Source: Microbacterium sp. ACRRU | Lineage (GTDB): Bacteria; Actinomycetota; Actinomycetes; Actinomycetales; Microbacteriaceae | Length of the DNA stretch: 64,000 bases | Direction of reading: 5' to 3' | Assembly: GCF_022346945.1 (NCBI RefSeq) | Contig: NZ_JAKRNI010000004.1 | Location: 1 to 64,000, forward strand | Shown: positions 40,905 to 49,932 of the stretch, piece by piece | Numbering within the stretch: position 1 is the first letter of the stretch | How the letters are laid out: each line of letters starts with the position of its first letter | Program-made: the position numbers and the translations under genes | The notes under the pieces: model-generated | Database searches by the model: none | The model's input: only the letters and a program-made list of their open reading frames with translations | Told to the model about the DNA's origin: nothing

Positions 40905-41954
40905 ATGGAACAGCTCAAAGTCATCGGAACCGAGGATGACGTTCTCGTCGTCGCGACCGAGACGGGCGAACGATTCGCCCTGCCGCTCGACGAGGTGCTG
41001 CGCGCAGAGGCGCGCCGTGCGCGCCGTGGGCGCGAGCACGACGACGAGCGCGCGCCCCGCCCGAGCCCGCGCGAGATCCAGGCGCACATTCGTGCCGGGC
41101 TCTCGGCGCGCGAGGTCGCGACCCTGCTGAACGCCCGCGTCGAGGACGTCGAGCGTTTCGAGGGTCCGGTTCTGGCGGAACGGGAGCACGTGGTGGCGCA
41201 GGCTCTCGCCGTGCCCGTCCTCCTGGGCGGTGCTCTCGAGCAGGACGCGCCGATCACTTTCGGTGCGGCTGTCCGGGCCAAGCTCACCGAAGCCGGTGCA
41301 TCGTCGGAGCGATGGACGAGCTGGAAAGACTCGTCCGGCTGGATCGTGAAGCTCGAGTTCACGGCCAATGACATCGATCACGACGCACGATGGGGCTTCG
41401 ATCCGCGTCGCAGCAGTCTCTCGCCGCAGAACTCCGACGCGATCCAGCTGTCGCGGCAGGGCTCCCTCCCCGAGGGGCTGATCCCCCGCCTTCGCGCACT
41501 CGACACTCCGCTCCCCAAGGACGACTCGCGGTTCGACAGCGGGGCCTTCGGCCCGCGGCGCCTCGACATCGAGGACGAGCCCGGCGTCGAGGCGACGGGA
41601 CCCGTCGCGTCCGCCGTGCAGGCGGCAGCCATCAAGCGTGCGCCGGATGCGCCCGTCACGTCCTCCGAGACCGCCGACCTCCTCGAGGCGTTGCGGCGCC
41701 GTCGCGGCCAGCGCGAGCCGCTTCCCGGGCCCTCAGAAGCCCGTGAGCCCGAACCGCGCACGCCGAGCGCGCCCGTGGCGTTGTTCGACGCGCTCGAGCC
41801 GGGGTACGTCGCCGAAGAGTCCGAGGTCGAGCGGGAGGCGGAGCGAGCGCCCGCTGTTCCGTCGGCACCGGAGTCCGGGCGCCGTGCCAAGGGGCGGCCG
41901 TCGATGCCGTCGTGGGACGAGATCGTGTTCGGGGCGCGCACCGACGAGAGCTGA
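40905..41954 (+). CDS. sepH: Septation protein SepH
   Basis: A 349-residue protein with an N-terminal DUF3071 domain: MEQLKVIGTEDDVLVVATETGERF (residues 1-24, in part) and a helix-turn-helix-like RPSPREIQAHIRAGLSAREVATLL. SepH binds FtsZ and promotes Z-ring assembly in actinobacteria. The C-terminal half is a low-complexity Pro/Glu/Arg linker ending in a conserved short acidic motif around PSWDEIVFGAR, the usual FtsZ-facing end. GGAGGGG precedes the ATG. Confidence 0.9.
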   Translation: MEQLKVIGTEDDVLVVATETGERFALPLDEVLRAEARRARRGREHDDERAPRPSPREIQAHIRAGLSAREVATLLNARVEDVERFEGPVLAEREHVVAQALAVPVLLGGALEQDAPITFGAAVRAKLTEAGASSERWTSWKDSSGWIVKLEFTANDIDHDARWGFDPRRSSLSPQNSDAIQLSRQGSLPEGLIPRLRALDTPLPKDDSRFDSGAFGPRRLDIEDEPGVEATGPVASAVQAAAIKRAPDAPVTSSETADLLEALRRRRGQREPLPGPSEAREPEPRTPSAPVALFDALEPGYVAEESEVEREAERAPAVPSAPESGRRAKGRPSMPSWDEIVFGARTDES

Positions 41955-41989
41955 CGTCCGGCTCCGGGCCGGCGCTGCCGGGTTCGAGT

Positions 41990-43117
41990 TCAGGCGAACG
42001 CACCGAGGCGCACGAGCGGCACCGTGCGCTCCTCATCCGTCAACGATCCGTGCTGTCCCACCATGCGCTGCGGACGCTTGTCCGCCTCGCGGTCGTCGTA
42101 GTACGCGAACCGGCCCCGCGCCGCGACGATCACGTCGCCGATCCGGTCGCGCACGTCCGCCGCCACCGTGCCGAACAGTCCGGCTCCGATGGCCTGATGC
42201 CGCGTCATGACCCACGCGCGGGAATGCTCCCGTTCGCGCCAGCGGGCGGCGACGGCATCCCTCTCACCGTCCGCGGTGTACAGATGGAGCATGCGCGGTT
42301 CTCCGCCGATGAGATCCACGCCGTCGACGAGCGGGTCGTCGTCGGTCAGCAGCACGTGCCGGTGCGCCGGGACGTCGACCATGCCGTGGTCGGCGGTGAC
42401 GAGGACGCCCGTGCCACGATCGATCGCGCCGGCGAGGTCGCGCGCGGCGGTGTCGACCCTCTCCAACGCGTCGATCCAGCGGTCGGACTCCCAGCCGTCG
42501 CGGTGCCCCGCGCTGTCGAGGTCGGGCGCGTACAGGTAGATGAGCGCTCCCGGATGCCGTGCGGCGAGGTCCGCGGCGATCGCGGCGCGCTCACGGACGT
42601 CGCTCGCTGATACGAACTCCGCGCCGCGGAGGGTCGCGGCGGTGAAGCCGGTCCCGGTGTACTCGGGGCGCGACACGACGAAGCAGGGTCGCCCGCGCTC
42701 GGCCTCGATCTCGAAGAGCGGGCGACTGCGCTGCCACACCCGGGGGTCGAGGCCGTCGGTCTCCCAGCCGTGCAGCTGATTGGAGGCGATCTGCGTGCCG
42801 GGGATGCGGGTGCGATAGCCCACGATTCCGTGCTCGCCGGGATCGGTTCCGGTCAGCAGGCTCGTCAACGCCGCCGCGGTGGTCGAGGGGAAGACCGTGC
42901 GGGCAGTATCGCGACGTGAGCCCGCGGACGCGAGAAAGCGCGCGTGTCCGCGGCGCTCGGCGAGGTTGTGCGCGCCCAGCCCGTCGACGACGAAGACCAC
43001 GGCGCTCCGCGCCGGGGCGAACCACTCGGACCGCGCCTCCAGTGCCGCGATCGCCTCGGTCACCACACCGGTGAGGCTCCGGGCGCGCGGCGAGGCCGCC
43101 GGTAGGCTGAGAGACAT
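41990..43117 (-). CDS. Alkaline phosphatase-fold phosphodiesterase
   Basis: A 375-residue type I phosphodiesterase/nucleotide pyrophosphatase. Metal site and nucleophile motifs: [13 protein letters not shown] (Asp), [14 protein letters not shown] with the nucleophilic Thr, APDLDSAGH and [13 protein letters not shown] near the end. No signal peptide is seen, so it is probably cytoplasmic. The substrate is unknown. ATG 43117 chosen; the divergent parC-like gene begins 70 bases away. Confidence 0.88.
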   Translation of the reverse strand: MSLSLPAASPRARSLTGVVTEAIAALEARSEWFAPARSAVVFVVDGLGAHNLAERRGHARFLASAGSRRDTARTVFPSTTAAALTSLLTGTDPGEHGIVGYRTRIPGTQIASNQLHGWETDGLDPRVWQRSRPLFEIEAERGRPCFVVSRPEYTGTGFTAATLRGAEFVSASDVRERAAIAADLAARHPGALIYLYAPDLDSAGHRDGWESDRWIDALERVDTAARDLAGAIDRGTGVLVTADHGMVDVPAHRHVLLTDDDPLVDGVDLIGGEPRMLHLYTADGERDAVAARWREREHSRAWVMTRHQAIGAGLFGTVAADVRDRIGDVIVAARGRFAYYDDREADKRPQRMVGQHGSLTDEERTVPLVRLGAFA

Positions 43118-43187
43118 CGGGGCCAGTCTTCCATACGACTCTCCGCCCCCGTCGCGAACGACGCCCGCCCGACCCGAGGCCGCACCT

Positions 43188-45647
43188 ATGCCCGATTCCC
43201 GTTCCTCCGCCGCTCCCCCTGCCGCAGAGCGCATCGAAGACGTCGATGTCTCCGCCGAGATGCAGGGGTCGTTCCTCGAGTACGCCTACTCGGTCATCTA
43301 CTCGCGAGCGCTTCCCGACGCCCGTGACGGCCTGAAGCCCGTGCAGCGCCGCATCCTCTACCAGATGGCCGAGATGGGTCTGCGGCCCGACCGCGGCCAC
43401 GTCAAGAGCGCCCGCGTCGTCGGCGAGGTCATGGGAAAGCTGCACCCCCACGGCGACGCCCCCATCTACGACGCCCTCGTGCGCCTCGCGCAGCACTTCT
43501 CGCTGCGCGTGCCGCTCATCGACGGCCACGGGAATTTCGGCTCACTCGACGACGGCCCCGCCGCTCCGCGCTACACAGAGGCACGGCTCGCGCCCCCCGC
43601 CCTCGCCCTCACCGAGAACCTCGACGAGGACGTCGTCGACTTCGTGCCGAACTACGACGGACAGTTCCAGCAGCCCGACGTGCTCCCGGCGGCCTTCCCG
43701 AACCTGCTCGTCAACGGAGCGACGGGTATCGCGGTCGGCATGGCGACCAACATGGCGCCGCACAACCTCATCGAGGTCGTCGGTGCGGCGACGCACCTGC
43801 TGCAGAACCCCGAGGCCACCGTCGAGGAACTCATGGAGTTCGTGCCCGGGCCGGACCTGCCGTCGGGCGGGATCATCGTGGGCCTGGACGGCATCAAGGA
43901 CGCGTACACGAACGGCCGCGGATCGTTCCGCACCCGCGCGAAGGCCGCGATCGAGTCGCTGGGCCCGCGCCGGACCGGCATCGTGATCACGGAGCTGCCC
44001 TACCTCGTCGGCCCTGAGCGCGTGATCGAGAAGATCAAGGATGCCGTGCAGTCGAAGAAGCTCACGGGCATCGCCGACGTCACCGACCTCAGCGACCGCC
44101 AGCACGGGTTGCGCCTGGTGATCGGCATCAAGACGGGATTCGACCCGAAGGCCGTGCTCGAGCACCTTTATCGGCTGACCCCTCTCGAGGACTCGTTCGG
44201 CATCAACAATGTCGCGCTGGTCGACGGGCAGCCGCAGACCCTCGGTCTTCGTGACATGCTGCGGGTGTACCTCGACCACCGCATCCGCGTCGTCACGCGG
44301 CGCAGCGAGTTCCGGCTGGCCCGTAAGCGCGAGCGCCTGCACCTGGTCGAGGGTCTGCTCATCGCGATCCTCGACATCGACGAGGTCATCCAGGTCATCC
44401 GTTCGTCCGACGACGGCGAACAGGCGCGTACGCGGCTGCAAGAAGTGTTCGACCTGTCGCACCCGCAGGCCGAGTACATCCTCGAGCTGCGCCTGCGGCG
44501 CCTCACGAAGTTCTCGCGCATCGAGCTCGAGGCCGAGCGCGACCAGCTGCAGGCCGAAATCGATCAGCTGGTCGAACTGCTGGGGAGCGAGACGCTTCTG
44601 CGCGGTCAGGTCGCGAGCGAACTCGAGGCCGCGGCCGAGGCCTACGGCACCCCCCGCCGCACCATGCTGCTCAATGGCGGCCCCGTCCAGCCGCGCTCGG
44701 CGAAGGCCGCCGCGGCCGCCGATCTGCAGATCGCCGATGCCCCGTGCCGCGTCTTCCTCTCGGCGACGGGGCGTATGGTGCGAGCCGAGCTCACTGCCGA
44801 CGCACCCGGCGGTGGAGTCGTTCCGCCGGCGAGGCGGGCGAAGCACGACGCCGTCCGCTCGGCTGTCGACACGACCACCCGCGGTGACATCGGCGCCGTC
44901 ACGTCGGCCGGGCGCCTGGTCCGCTTCTCCCCCGTCGACCTTCCCTCCGTCCCGGGCAACGCCGTTCAGCTCGGCCCGGGGACCAAGATCGATCAGTACC
45001 TCGCCCTCGCCAAGGGTGAGCACGTCGTCGCGCTCGTGCCGCTGACCGACGGTCCGCCCATCGCCCTCGGCACGGCGCAGGGCATCGTGAAGCGGGTCGC
45101 GGCGACCGAGCTCGGCACGAAACCCGAGATCGAGATCATCTCCCTTCGCGACGGTGACCGCGTCGTCGGCGCGGCACCGGCATCCGATGCCGCGGAGCTC
45201 GTGTTCGTCGCGAGCGACGCGCAACTGCTGCGTTTCGACGCCTCGTCCGTGCGGCCGCAGGGACGTTCGGCCGGTGGCATGGCCGGCATCCGCTTGTCCG
45301 ACGGCGCGCACGTCATCGCTTTCGCCGTCGTGGGCGGCTCGGCGTTCGACGCGGTGGTGGTCACCGTGGCGGGCTCGTCGGCGGCGCTGGCGGGAACGGA
45401 TGCCGGCAGCGCCAAGGTCTCGGCCTTCACGGAGTTCCCGGCCAAGGGGCGGGCGACGGGTGGCGTTCGAGCGCAGCGTCTGCTGCGCGGGGAGGACGCA
45501 CTGACCCTCGCGTGGATCGGTTCCGACCCGCGGGCCGTGGGAACCGACGGCGTCGTGCGGACGCTGCCGGAACCCGGCGCCAAACGGGACGCGTCGGGTC
45601 AGCCCCTCGATGCGGTCGTCGGCGCGATCGGCACCGCGATCCGCTGA
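43188..45647 (+). CDS. parC: Topoisomerase IV-like subunit A (ParC)
   Basis: An 819-residue type IIA topoisomerase subunit that cuts and rejoins DNA. The catalytic Tyr129 is in [10 protein letters not shown]; the breakage-reunion region has [12 protein letters not shown] and [10 protein letters not shown]. The residue matching GyrA Ser83 is Ala91. The C-terminal six-bladed domain contains a degenerate GyrA-box-like [11 protein letters not shown], fitting a ParC rather than a GyrA. The partner gene, parE, is convergent rather than in an operon. Confidence 0.9.
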   Translation: MPDSRSSAAPPAAERIEDVDVSAEMQGSFLEYAYSVIYSRALPDARDGLKPVQRRILYQMAEMGLRPDRGHVKSARVVGEVMGKLHPHGDAPIYDALVRLAQHFSLRVPLIDGHGNFGSLDDGPAAPRYTEARLAPPALALTENLDEDVVDFVPNYDGQFQQPDVLPAAFPNLLVNGATGIAVGMATNMAPHNLIEVVGAATHLLQNPEATVEELMEFVPGPDLPSGGIIVGLDGIKDAYTNGRGSFRTRAKAAIESLGPRRTGIVITELPYLVGPERVIEKIKDAVQSKKLTGIADVTDLSDRQHGLRLVIGIKTGFDPKAVLEHLYRLTPLEDSFGINNVALVDGQPQTLGLRDMLRVYLDHRIRVVTRRSEFRLARKRERLHLVEGLLIAILDIDEVIQVIRSSDDGEQARTRLQEVFDLSHPQAEYILELRLRRLTKFSRIELEAERDQLQAEIDQLVELLGSETLLRGQVASELEAAAEAYGTPRRTMLLNGGPVQPRSAKAAAAADLQIADAPCRVFLSATGRMVRAELTADAPGGGVVPPARRAKHDAVRSAVDTTTRGDIGAVTSAGRLVRFSPVDLPSVPGNAVQLGPGTKIDQYLALAKGEHVVALVPLTDGPPIALGTAQGIVKRVAATELGTKPEIEIISLRDGDRVVGAAPASDAAELVFVASDAQLLRFDASSVRPQGRSAGGMAGIRLSDGAHVIAFAVVGGSAFDAVVVTVAGSSAALAGTDAGSAKVSAFTEFPAKGRATGGVRAQRLLRGEDALTLAWIGSDPRAVGTDGVVRTLPEPGAKRDASGQPLDAVVGAIGTAIR

Positions 45648-45702
45648 CCCGAGGGCCCATCCCGCTGCTGCTGGCGAGCGGGCCCGTGCCGGGTCGGGTC
45701 AG
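45644..45702. terminator. Bidirectional hairpin spanning both parC and parE stops
   Basis: Outer arms CTGACCCGA / TCGGGTCAG contain both genes' TGA codons; inner pairs CCCGCT / AGCGGG and GGGCCC / GGGCCC extend the structure. A shared terminator is likely, although no T-run is present. Confidence 0.55.
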
Positions 45703-47768
45703 ACGTCGATGCGTTCGCGCGCGAGACGGTCGCTCGAATCGACGATGAACTCCCGCCGCGGGGCGACGTCGCTGCCCATGAGCAGGTCGAAGACCTTCGC
45801 CGCTTCTTCGATGTCGCGCACCTGCACGCGGCGCAGAGTCCGCCCGGCGCGATCCATCGTGGTGGTCGCGAGCTGATCGGCATCCATCTCGCCCAAGCCC
45901 TTGTACCGCTGGATCGGCTCCTGCCACCGCTTGTTCGACTTCTTCAATTTCGTCAGGAGTCCGTGCAGCTCCTGTTCGCTGTACGTGTAAATCGTCTCGT
46001 TCGGCTTGGACCCGGGGTTCATGACGATCACGCGGTGCAGCGGCGGAACGGCCGCGAAGACACGCCCCGCCTCGACGAGGGGGCGCATGTAGCGGAAGAA
46101 GAGCGTCAGGAGCAGGGTGCGGATGTGCGCGCCGTCGACATCGGCGTCGCTCATGAGGATGATCTTGCCGTAGCGGGCCGCGTCGAGATCGAACGAGCGG
46201 CCGGAGCCGGCGCCGATGACCTGAATGATCGAGGCGCACTCCGCGTTCGACAGCATGTCGCTGATGGACGCCTTCTGCGTGTTGAGGATCTTCCCGCGAA
46301 TGGGAAGGAGCGCCTGATAGGCGCTGTTGCGCGCGTCGCGAGCTGTGCCGAGCGCGGAATTGCCCTCGACGATGAACAGCTCGGAATCCGCGACGTCGTT
46401 GGAGCGGCAGTCGACGAGTTTGGACGGGAGCGACGACGACTCGAGCGCGTTCTTGCGGCGCTGCGTCTCTTTGTGCGTGCGCGCCGAGATGCGCGCCTTC
46501 ATCTCGGAGACGACCTTCTCGAGGAGCAGCGCCGTCTGCGCCTTGTCGTCACGCTTGGGCGATGCGAAGCGCGCCGCGAGCTGTTTCGCGACGACCTGCG
46601 CGACGATCTGCCGCACCGCCGGTGTCCCGAGGATCTCCTTCGTCTGCCCCTCGAACTGCGGCTCGGGCAGGCGCACCGTCAGCACGGCGGTCAGGCCCGC
46701 GAGGATGTCGTCCTTCTCGATCTTGTCGTTCCCGACCTTGAGCTTGCGGGCGTTCTGCTCGACTTGCGAGCGCAGCACCTTCATCAGACCCTGCTCGAAA
46801 CCCTGCTGGTGGGTTCCGCCCTTCGGGGTGGCGATGATGTTGACGAACGACCGGGTCGTGGTGTCGTAGCCGGTCCCCCACCGCACGGCGAGATCGACCT
46901 CGCACTCGCGCTGCACCTCGGTGGGCACCATCGATCCACCGGCTTGGAGCACGGGGACCGTCTCGGTGAACGTCCCGGTACCCGTGAGGCGCCAGGTATC
47001 GGTGATGGCGGTGTCGGGGGCGAGGAAGTCGGCGAACTCGGAGATGCCCCCGTCGAAGCGGTAGCTCGTCTCGATCGGCTCGTCGCCGCGCTCGTCAGCG
47101 ATCACGATCTCGAGGCCGGGGACGAGGAACGCCGTCTGGCGCGCGCGCTGGACGAGCTCGTCGAACCCGAACGACGCGTCCTTCGTGAAGATCTGCCGGT
47201 CGGCCCAGTAGCGGATCCGGGTGCCGGTGACCCCGCGTGCGGCCTTGCCGACGACGCGCAGCTCGCTGCTGCGCTCGAACGGCGTGAAGGCCGAGTCGGG
47301 ACCCGTTCCCGCGAACACGCCCGGTTCGCCCCGGTGGAACGACATGGCGTAGGTCTTGCCACCGCGATCGACCTCGACGTCGAGACGCTCGGACAGCGCA
47401 TTGACCACGGATGCGCCGACACCGTGCAGGCCACCGGACGCGGCGTACGAGCCACCGCCGAACTTGCCACCGGCGTGCAGCTTCGTGAAGACGACTTCGA
47501 CACCGGTGAGACCCGTGCGCGGCTCGACGTCGACCGGGATGCCACGGGCGCGGTCACGCACCTCGACGCTGCCGTCACGGTGGAGCACGATGTCGATCCG
47601 TGAACCGAACCCGGCCAGGGCCTCGTCGACGGAGTTGTCGATGATCTCCCACAGGCAGTGCATGAGACCGCGGGAGTCGGTGGAACCGATGTACATACCC
47701 GGGCGCTTGCGCACCGCTTCGAGGCCCTCGAGGACCTGGAGATGATGGGCGGAATACTCGGAGGTCAC
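45699..47768 (-). CDS. parE: Topoisomerase IV-like subunit B (ParE)
   Basis: A 689-residue ATPase subunit that pairs with the ParC-like protein. The GHKL ATP site shows IIDNSVDEALAG and RARGIPVDV; the transducer is complete; the TOPRIM region has EGNSALGTARDARN (Glu468), PIRGKILN and LMSDADVDGAHI. The residue matching E. coli GyrB Asp426 is Asn470. GTG 47768 gives TSEYSAHHLQVLEGLEAVRKRPGMYIG, the expected N-terminus (in part). Confidence 0.9.
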   Translation of the reverse strand: MTSEYSAHHLQVLEGLEAVRKRPGMYIGSTDSRGLMHCLWEIIDNSVDEALAGFGSRIDIVLHRDGSVEVRDRARGIPVDVEPRTGLTGVEVVFTKLHAGGKFGGGSYAASGGLHGVGASVVNALSERLDVEVDRGGKTYAMSFHRGEPGVFAGTGPDSAFTPFERSSELRVVGKAARGVTGTRIRYWADRQIFTKDASFGFDELVQRARQTAFLVPGLEIVIADERGDEPIETSYRFDGGISEFADFLAPDTAITDTWRLTGTGTFTETVPVLQAGGSMVPTEVQRECEVDLAVRWGTGYDTTTRSFVNIIATPKGGTHQQGFEQGLMKVLRSQVEQNARKLKVGNDKIEKDDILAGLTAVLTVRLPEPQFEGQTKEILGTPAVRQIVAQVVAKQLAARFASPKRDDKAQTALLLEKVVSEMKARISARTHKETQRRKNALESSSLPSKLVDCRSNDVADSELFIVEGNSALGTARDARNSAYQALLPIRGKILNTQKASISDMLSNAECASIIQVIGAGSGRSFDLDAARYGKIILMSDADVDGAHIRTLLLTLFFRYMRPLVEAGRVFAAVPPLHRVIVMNPGSKPNETIYTYSEQELHGLLTKLKKSNKRWQEPIQRYKGLGEMDADQLATTTMDRAGRTLRRVQVRDIEEAAKVFDLLMGSDVAPRREFIVDSSDRLARERIDV

Positions 47769-47933
47769 GATCTCCCAGCGTAATCGGGGCCTCCGACATC
47801 GCCTTGCAGACACACGGCCAGGTCAGGCCGTCGTACGCGCACAGCGAAATGTCAGGCCCCGGCGGCATAGGGGAAACATCCGCGTGGTTCTATTGTCAGA
47901 CTCGCCCAACGACCACCGAGGAGGGCACCCGAG

Positions 47934-48155
47934 ATGAACACCACGACCGCACCCGACGCGTCCGTCGTCCTCGACCACCGCCTGACGGCGGCGGATCGCT
48001 GCGACTCCTGCGGAGCGCAGGCCTACATCGCCGCCGAGGTCAACGGCAGCGAGCTCCTTTTCTGCGCTCACCACGGACGCAAGTACGAAGAGAAGCTCCG
48101 CAGCATCGCGACGTCGTGGCACGACGAGACCGCTCGTCTGCACGCCGCCGACTGA
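47934..48155 (+). CDS. DUF7455 family small zinc-binding protein
   Basis: A 73-residue protein with the pattern CDSCGAQAY then LLFCAHHGRKY, giving a compact zinc site typical of this actinobacterial family. No enzyme function is known. GAGGAGGG precedes the ATG at good spacing. It is divergent from parE and converges on the alanine racemase gene. Confidence 0.88.
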   Translation: MNTTTAPDASVVLDHRLTAADRCDSCGAQAYIAAEVNGSELLFCAHHGRKYEEKLRSIATSWHDETARLHAAD

Positions 48156-48186
48156 TCCCACACGTCCGAACGGGCTCCGGCCGCTC

Positions 48187-49245
48187 CTACTGAGCGGGAC
48201 GGGGCCCGTTCGCCGTATACCGGCGCGGGATGTTCGGCGAGACGCGCAGCGCGATCTCCTCGCCGATGGTGTCGATCATCTCGGCGAGGTCGGTCGCGGA
48301 TGCCGCGCCTCCGCGCCCGAACACGGTGACCTCATCACCCTCAGCGGCGCCCGGCCACCCGTCGATGACGCTCGTTGTGGGTTCGATGGCGAGCACACGG
48401 CGCGGCCCGGCGGGCGTCGTCGCCGAGAAGCGTCCCGCGAGAGCCGAGGGCACCCCGTGCAGGTGGCCGATGTCGACACGCACGCGATCCGCGTCCACGT
48501 CGGTCACGGTGGCGACGAGGCCCCCGATCGGCTCGATCCCGAGTTCCGCCTCCCCCGGCCCGCCCGCCGGACGGATGCCGTACGAGAACGCCCCCACGCG
48601 CACGAGGTCCTCCCGGAACGGGGCCCGTGCGAACCCGGCCGCGCTGGCGGCCAGGTGCGAGAACGTCGGGGACAGGCCGGCCGCGACGGCCGTCGAACGT
48701 GCGGCGAGGAAGATCTCGCGGGCGTCGTCGTCGTCGGCGTCCGAGGCTTCCGCGATGTGCGACCACAGGCCCTCGAAACGGGCGACTCCGGAGTCGACGA
48801 GACCCGAGAGGAGCTCGAGCGCCGCGCTCCACCGCTCGGGACGGATGCCGTTACGGTGCAGCCCCGTGTCGATCTTGAGGTGGACACGAGCCGGGGTCGA
48901 CGGCACGGGGAGGTGTGCGAGGTCGTCGAGGAGGGCTTCGTCGCCGATGCCGAGATCGAGGTCGTCGGCGATGCCGTCTGCGAGGTCCTGGGGGCCGCCC
49001 AGCAGCCAGACGAAGATGCGCGCCTCGGGGCCGACGACGGCGCGGACCGCGCGACCCGTCGCAACGTCGAACGCGCCGAACCACTCGACGCCTTCGGCCC
49101 ATGCGCGCTCCACGATCCGCTCGAGGCCGTGCGCATAGGCGTCGTCCTTCACGACGAGCATGTGCCGTGCGGGCGCGATCGCCGCGCGGACCCGCGCGAG
49201 GTTCCGAGCGAAGGCGTCGAGATCGACCTGGTAGATGGCACTCAT
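48187..49245 (-). CDS. Alanine racemase-like barrel subunit, no recognisable SYG tyrosine motif
   Basis: A 352-residue fold-type III PLP protein. The barrel is complete: the PLP-binding Lys33 in VVKDDAYAHG (usual KADAYGHG), KIDTGLHRNG (~124-133), SHIAEASD and VRVGAFSYGIRP (~216-226). The C-terminal domain is diverged: the SYGxT motif carrying the catalytic Tyr is not recognisable, and VDIGHLHGVPSAL replaces the GYADG strand, while GDEVTVFG and the terminal SPNIPRRY remain. It starts 4 bases inside the stop of a small Alr C-domain gene that keeps the missing motifs. In normal Alr dimers the Lys of one chain works with the Tyr of the other, so I infer a heteromeric racemase making D-alanine for peptidoglycan. 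A diverged homodimer or another PLP role is possible. Confidence 0.8.
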   Translation of the reverse strand: MSAIYQVDLDAFARNLARVRAAIAPARHMLVVKDDAYAHGLERIVERAWAEGVEWFGAFDVATGRAVRAVVGPEARIFVWLLGGPQDLADGIADDLDLGIGDEALLDDLAHLPVPSTPARVHLKIDTGLHRNGIRPERWSAALELLSGLVDSGVARFEGLWSHIAEASDADDDDAREIFLAARSTAVAAGLSPTFSHLAASAAGFARAPFREDLVRVGAFSYGIRPAGGPGEAELGIEPIGGLVATVTDVDADRVRVDIGHLHGVPSALAGRFSATTPAGPRRVLAIEPTTSVIDGWPGAAEGDEVTVFGRGGAASATDLAEMIDTIGEEIALRVSPNIPRRYTANGPRPAQ

Positions 49246-49886
49246 GCGACCACCGTCCGAACAGCGCGCGAGCCGACCGTTGCGACGATCTCGGCGGCGC
49301 TCCAGCCCGTGGCATCCGTCCACTCGCTCAGCGACGGGTGCCCGGCGTCCGGGTCGCCGAAGAACACCACGTCGCTTCCGCGTCGCGGTCGTGCGTCATC
49401 GACGTCGACGACGCAGACGTCCATGGCGACGCGCCCGACGATGCGGTGACGGTGCCCGGCGATCGAGACGTCGACGGTGTTGCCGAGCGAGCGGACCACG
49501 CCCTGCGCGTAGCCGCCGGTGACCAGGGCCACGGTGGTGTCGCGGCTGGCGCGGTGCGTGTAGCCGTACGACACCCCCTCGCCGGCCAGGAGCGGCTTGG
49601 TGCCGAGCACGCGGCCGTGCAACGCCATCACCGGGCGTGCGCGGGGGTCGCCGCCCGGCAGGCCGAATAGCGTCTGCGCGTCGATGCTCTCGGCATCCAC
49701 CTCGAGCGATGTCAGAACGGATGCCACCCACGCGGCGCCGTGCCCCCACGCGTCAGCCGCCAGCGGGTCGATGAGCCCGCCGCCGGAGGCCAGCGACGCG
49801 TTAGCACGGAGGTTCTGCTCCGACAGACGAGCCACCGGAGTCACTCCCCCGCCGCTATCGGAACGGTCGGGAGGCGTGGAGGTCAC
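49242..49886 (-). CDS. Alanine racemase-like small subunit, barrel mostly deleted
   Basis: A 214-residue protein. Residues ~20-60 resemble the first part of an Alr barrel, but LAADAWGHG (~42-50) has Ala where the PLP Lys belongs. The frame then passes through ~30 unconserved residues directly to the C-terminal beta domain: SYGYT with the presumed catalytic Tyr107 (Tyr265 equivalent), GGYAQGVVRSL for the GYADG motif, and VGRVAMD with Met155. The last R-x-P-R-x-Y is absent. The pattern complements the downstream barrel protein, to which it is coupled by ATGA. The frame is intact and motifs are retained, which argues against a decaying pseudogene. The GTG start is likely leaderless or nearly so. 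Confidence 0.75.
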   Translation of the reverse strand: MTSTPPDRSDSGGGVTPVARLSEQNLRANASLASGGGLIDPLAADAWGHGAAWVASVLTSLEVDAESIDAQTLFGLPGGDPRARPVMALHGRVLGTKPLLAGEGVSYGYTHRASRDTTVALVTGGYAQGVVRSLGNTVDVSIAGHRHRIVGRVAMDVCVVDVDDARPRRGSDVVFFGDPDAGHPSLSEWTDATGWSAAEIVATVGSRAVRTVVA

Positions 49887-49932
49887 GCCATCTAGACTAT
49901 CCGGGTCCCTCGTTCCCGACCCCGGAGCCTCA
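49887..49932. promoter_or_regulatory. Shared divergent promoter between the racemase pair and ATP-grasp gene
   Basis: Only 46 bases separate the two starts. The segment contains TAGACT (rightward) and its near mirror TAGTCTAGA (leftward), giving overlapping -10-like elements. Back-to-back transcription and coordinate control are likely, but no separate operator was seen. Confidence 0.4.

Noticed and set aside
43542-45311. 589-codon leftward open frame opposite parC
   Set aside because: Antisense shadow; parC has complete catalytic motifs on the other strand.
49242-49886. Small racemase-like gene as a simple pseudogene
   Set aside because: The frame is intact, catalytic C-domain motifs are kept, and it is coupled to a partner lacking exactly those motifs; decay would not preserve this pattern.
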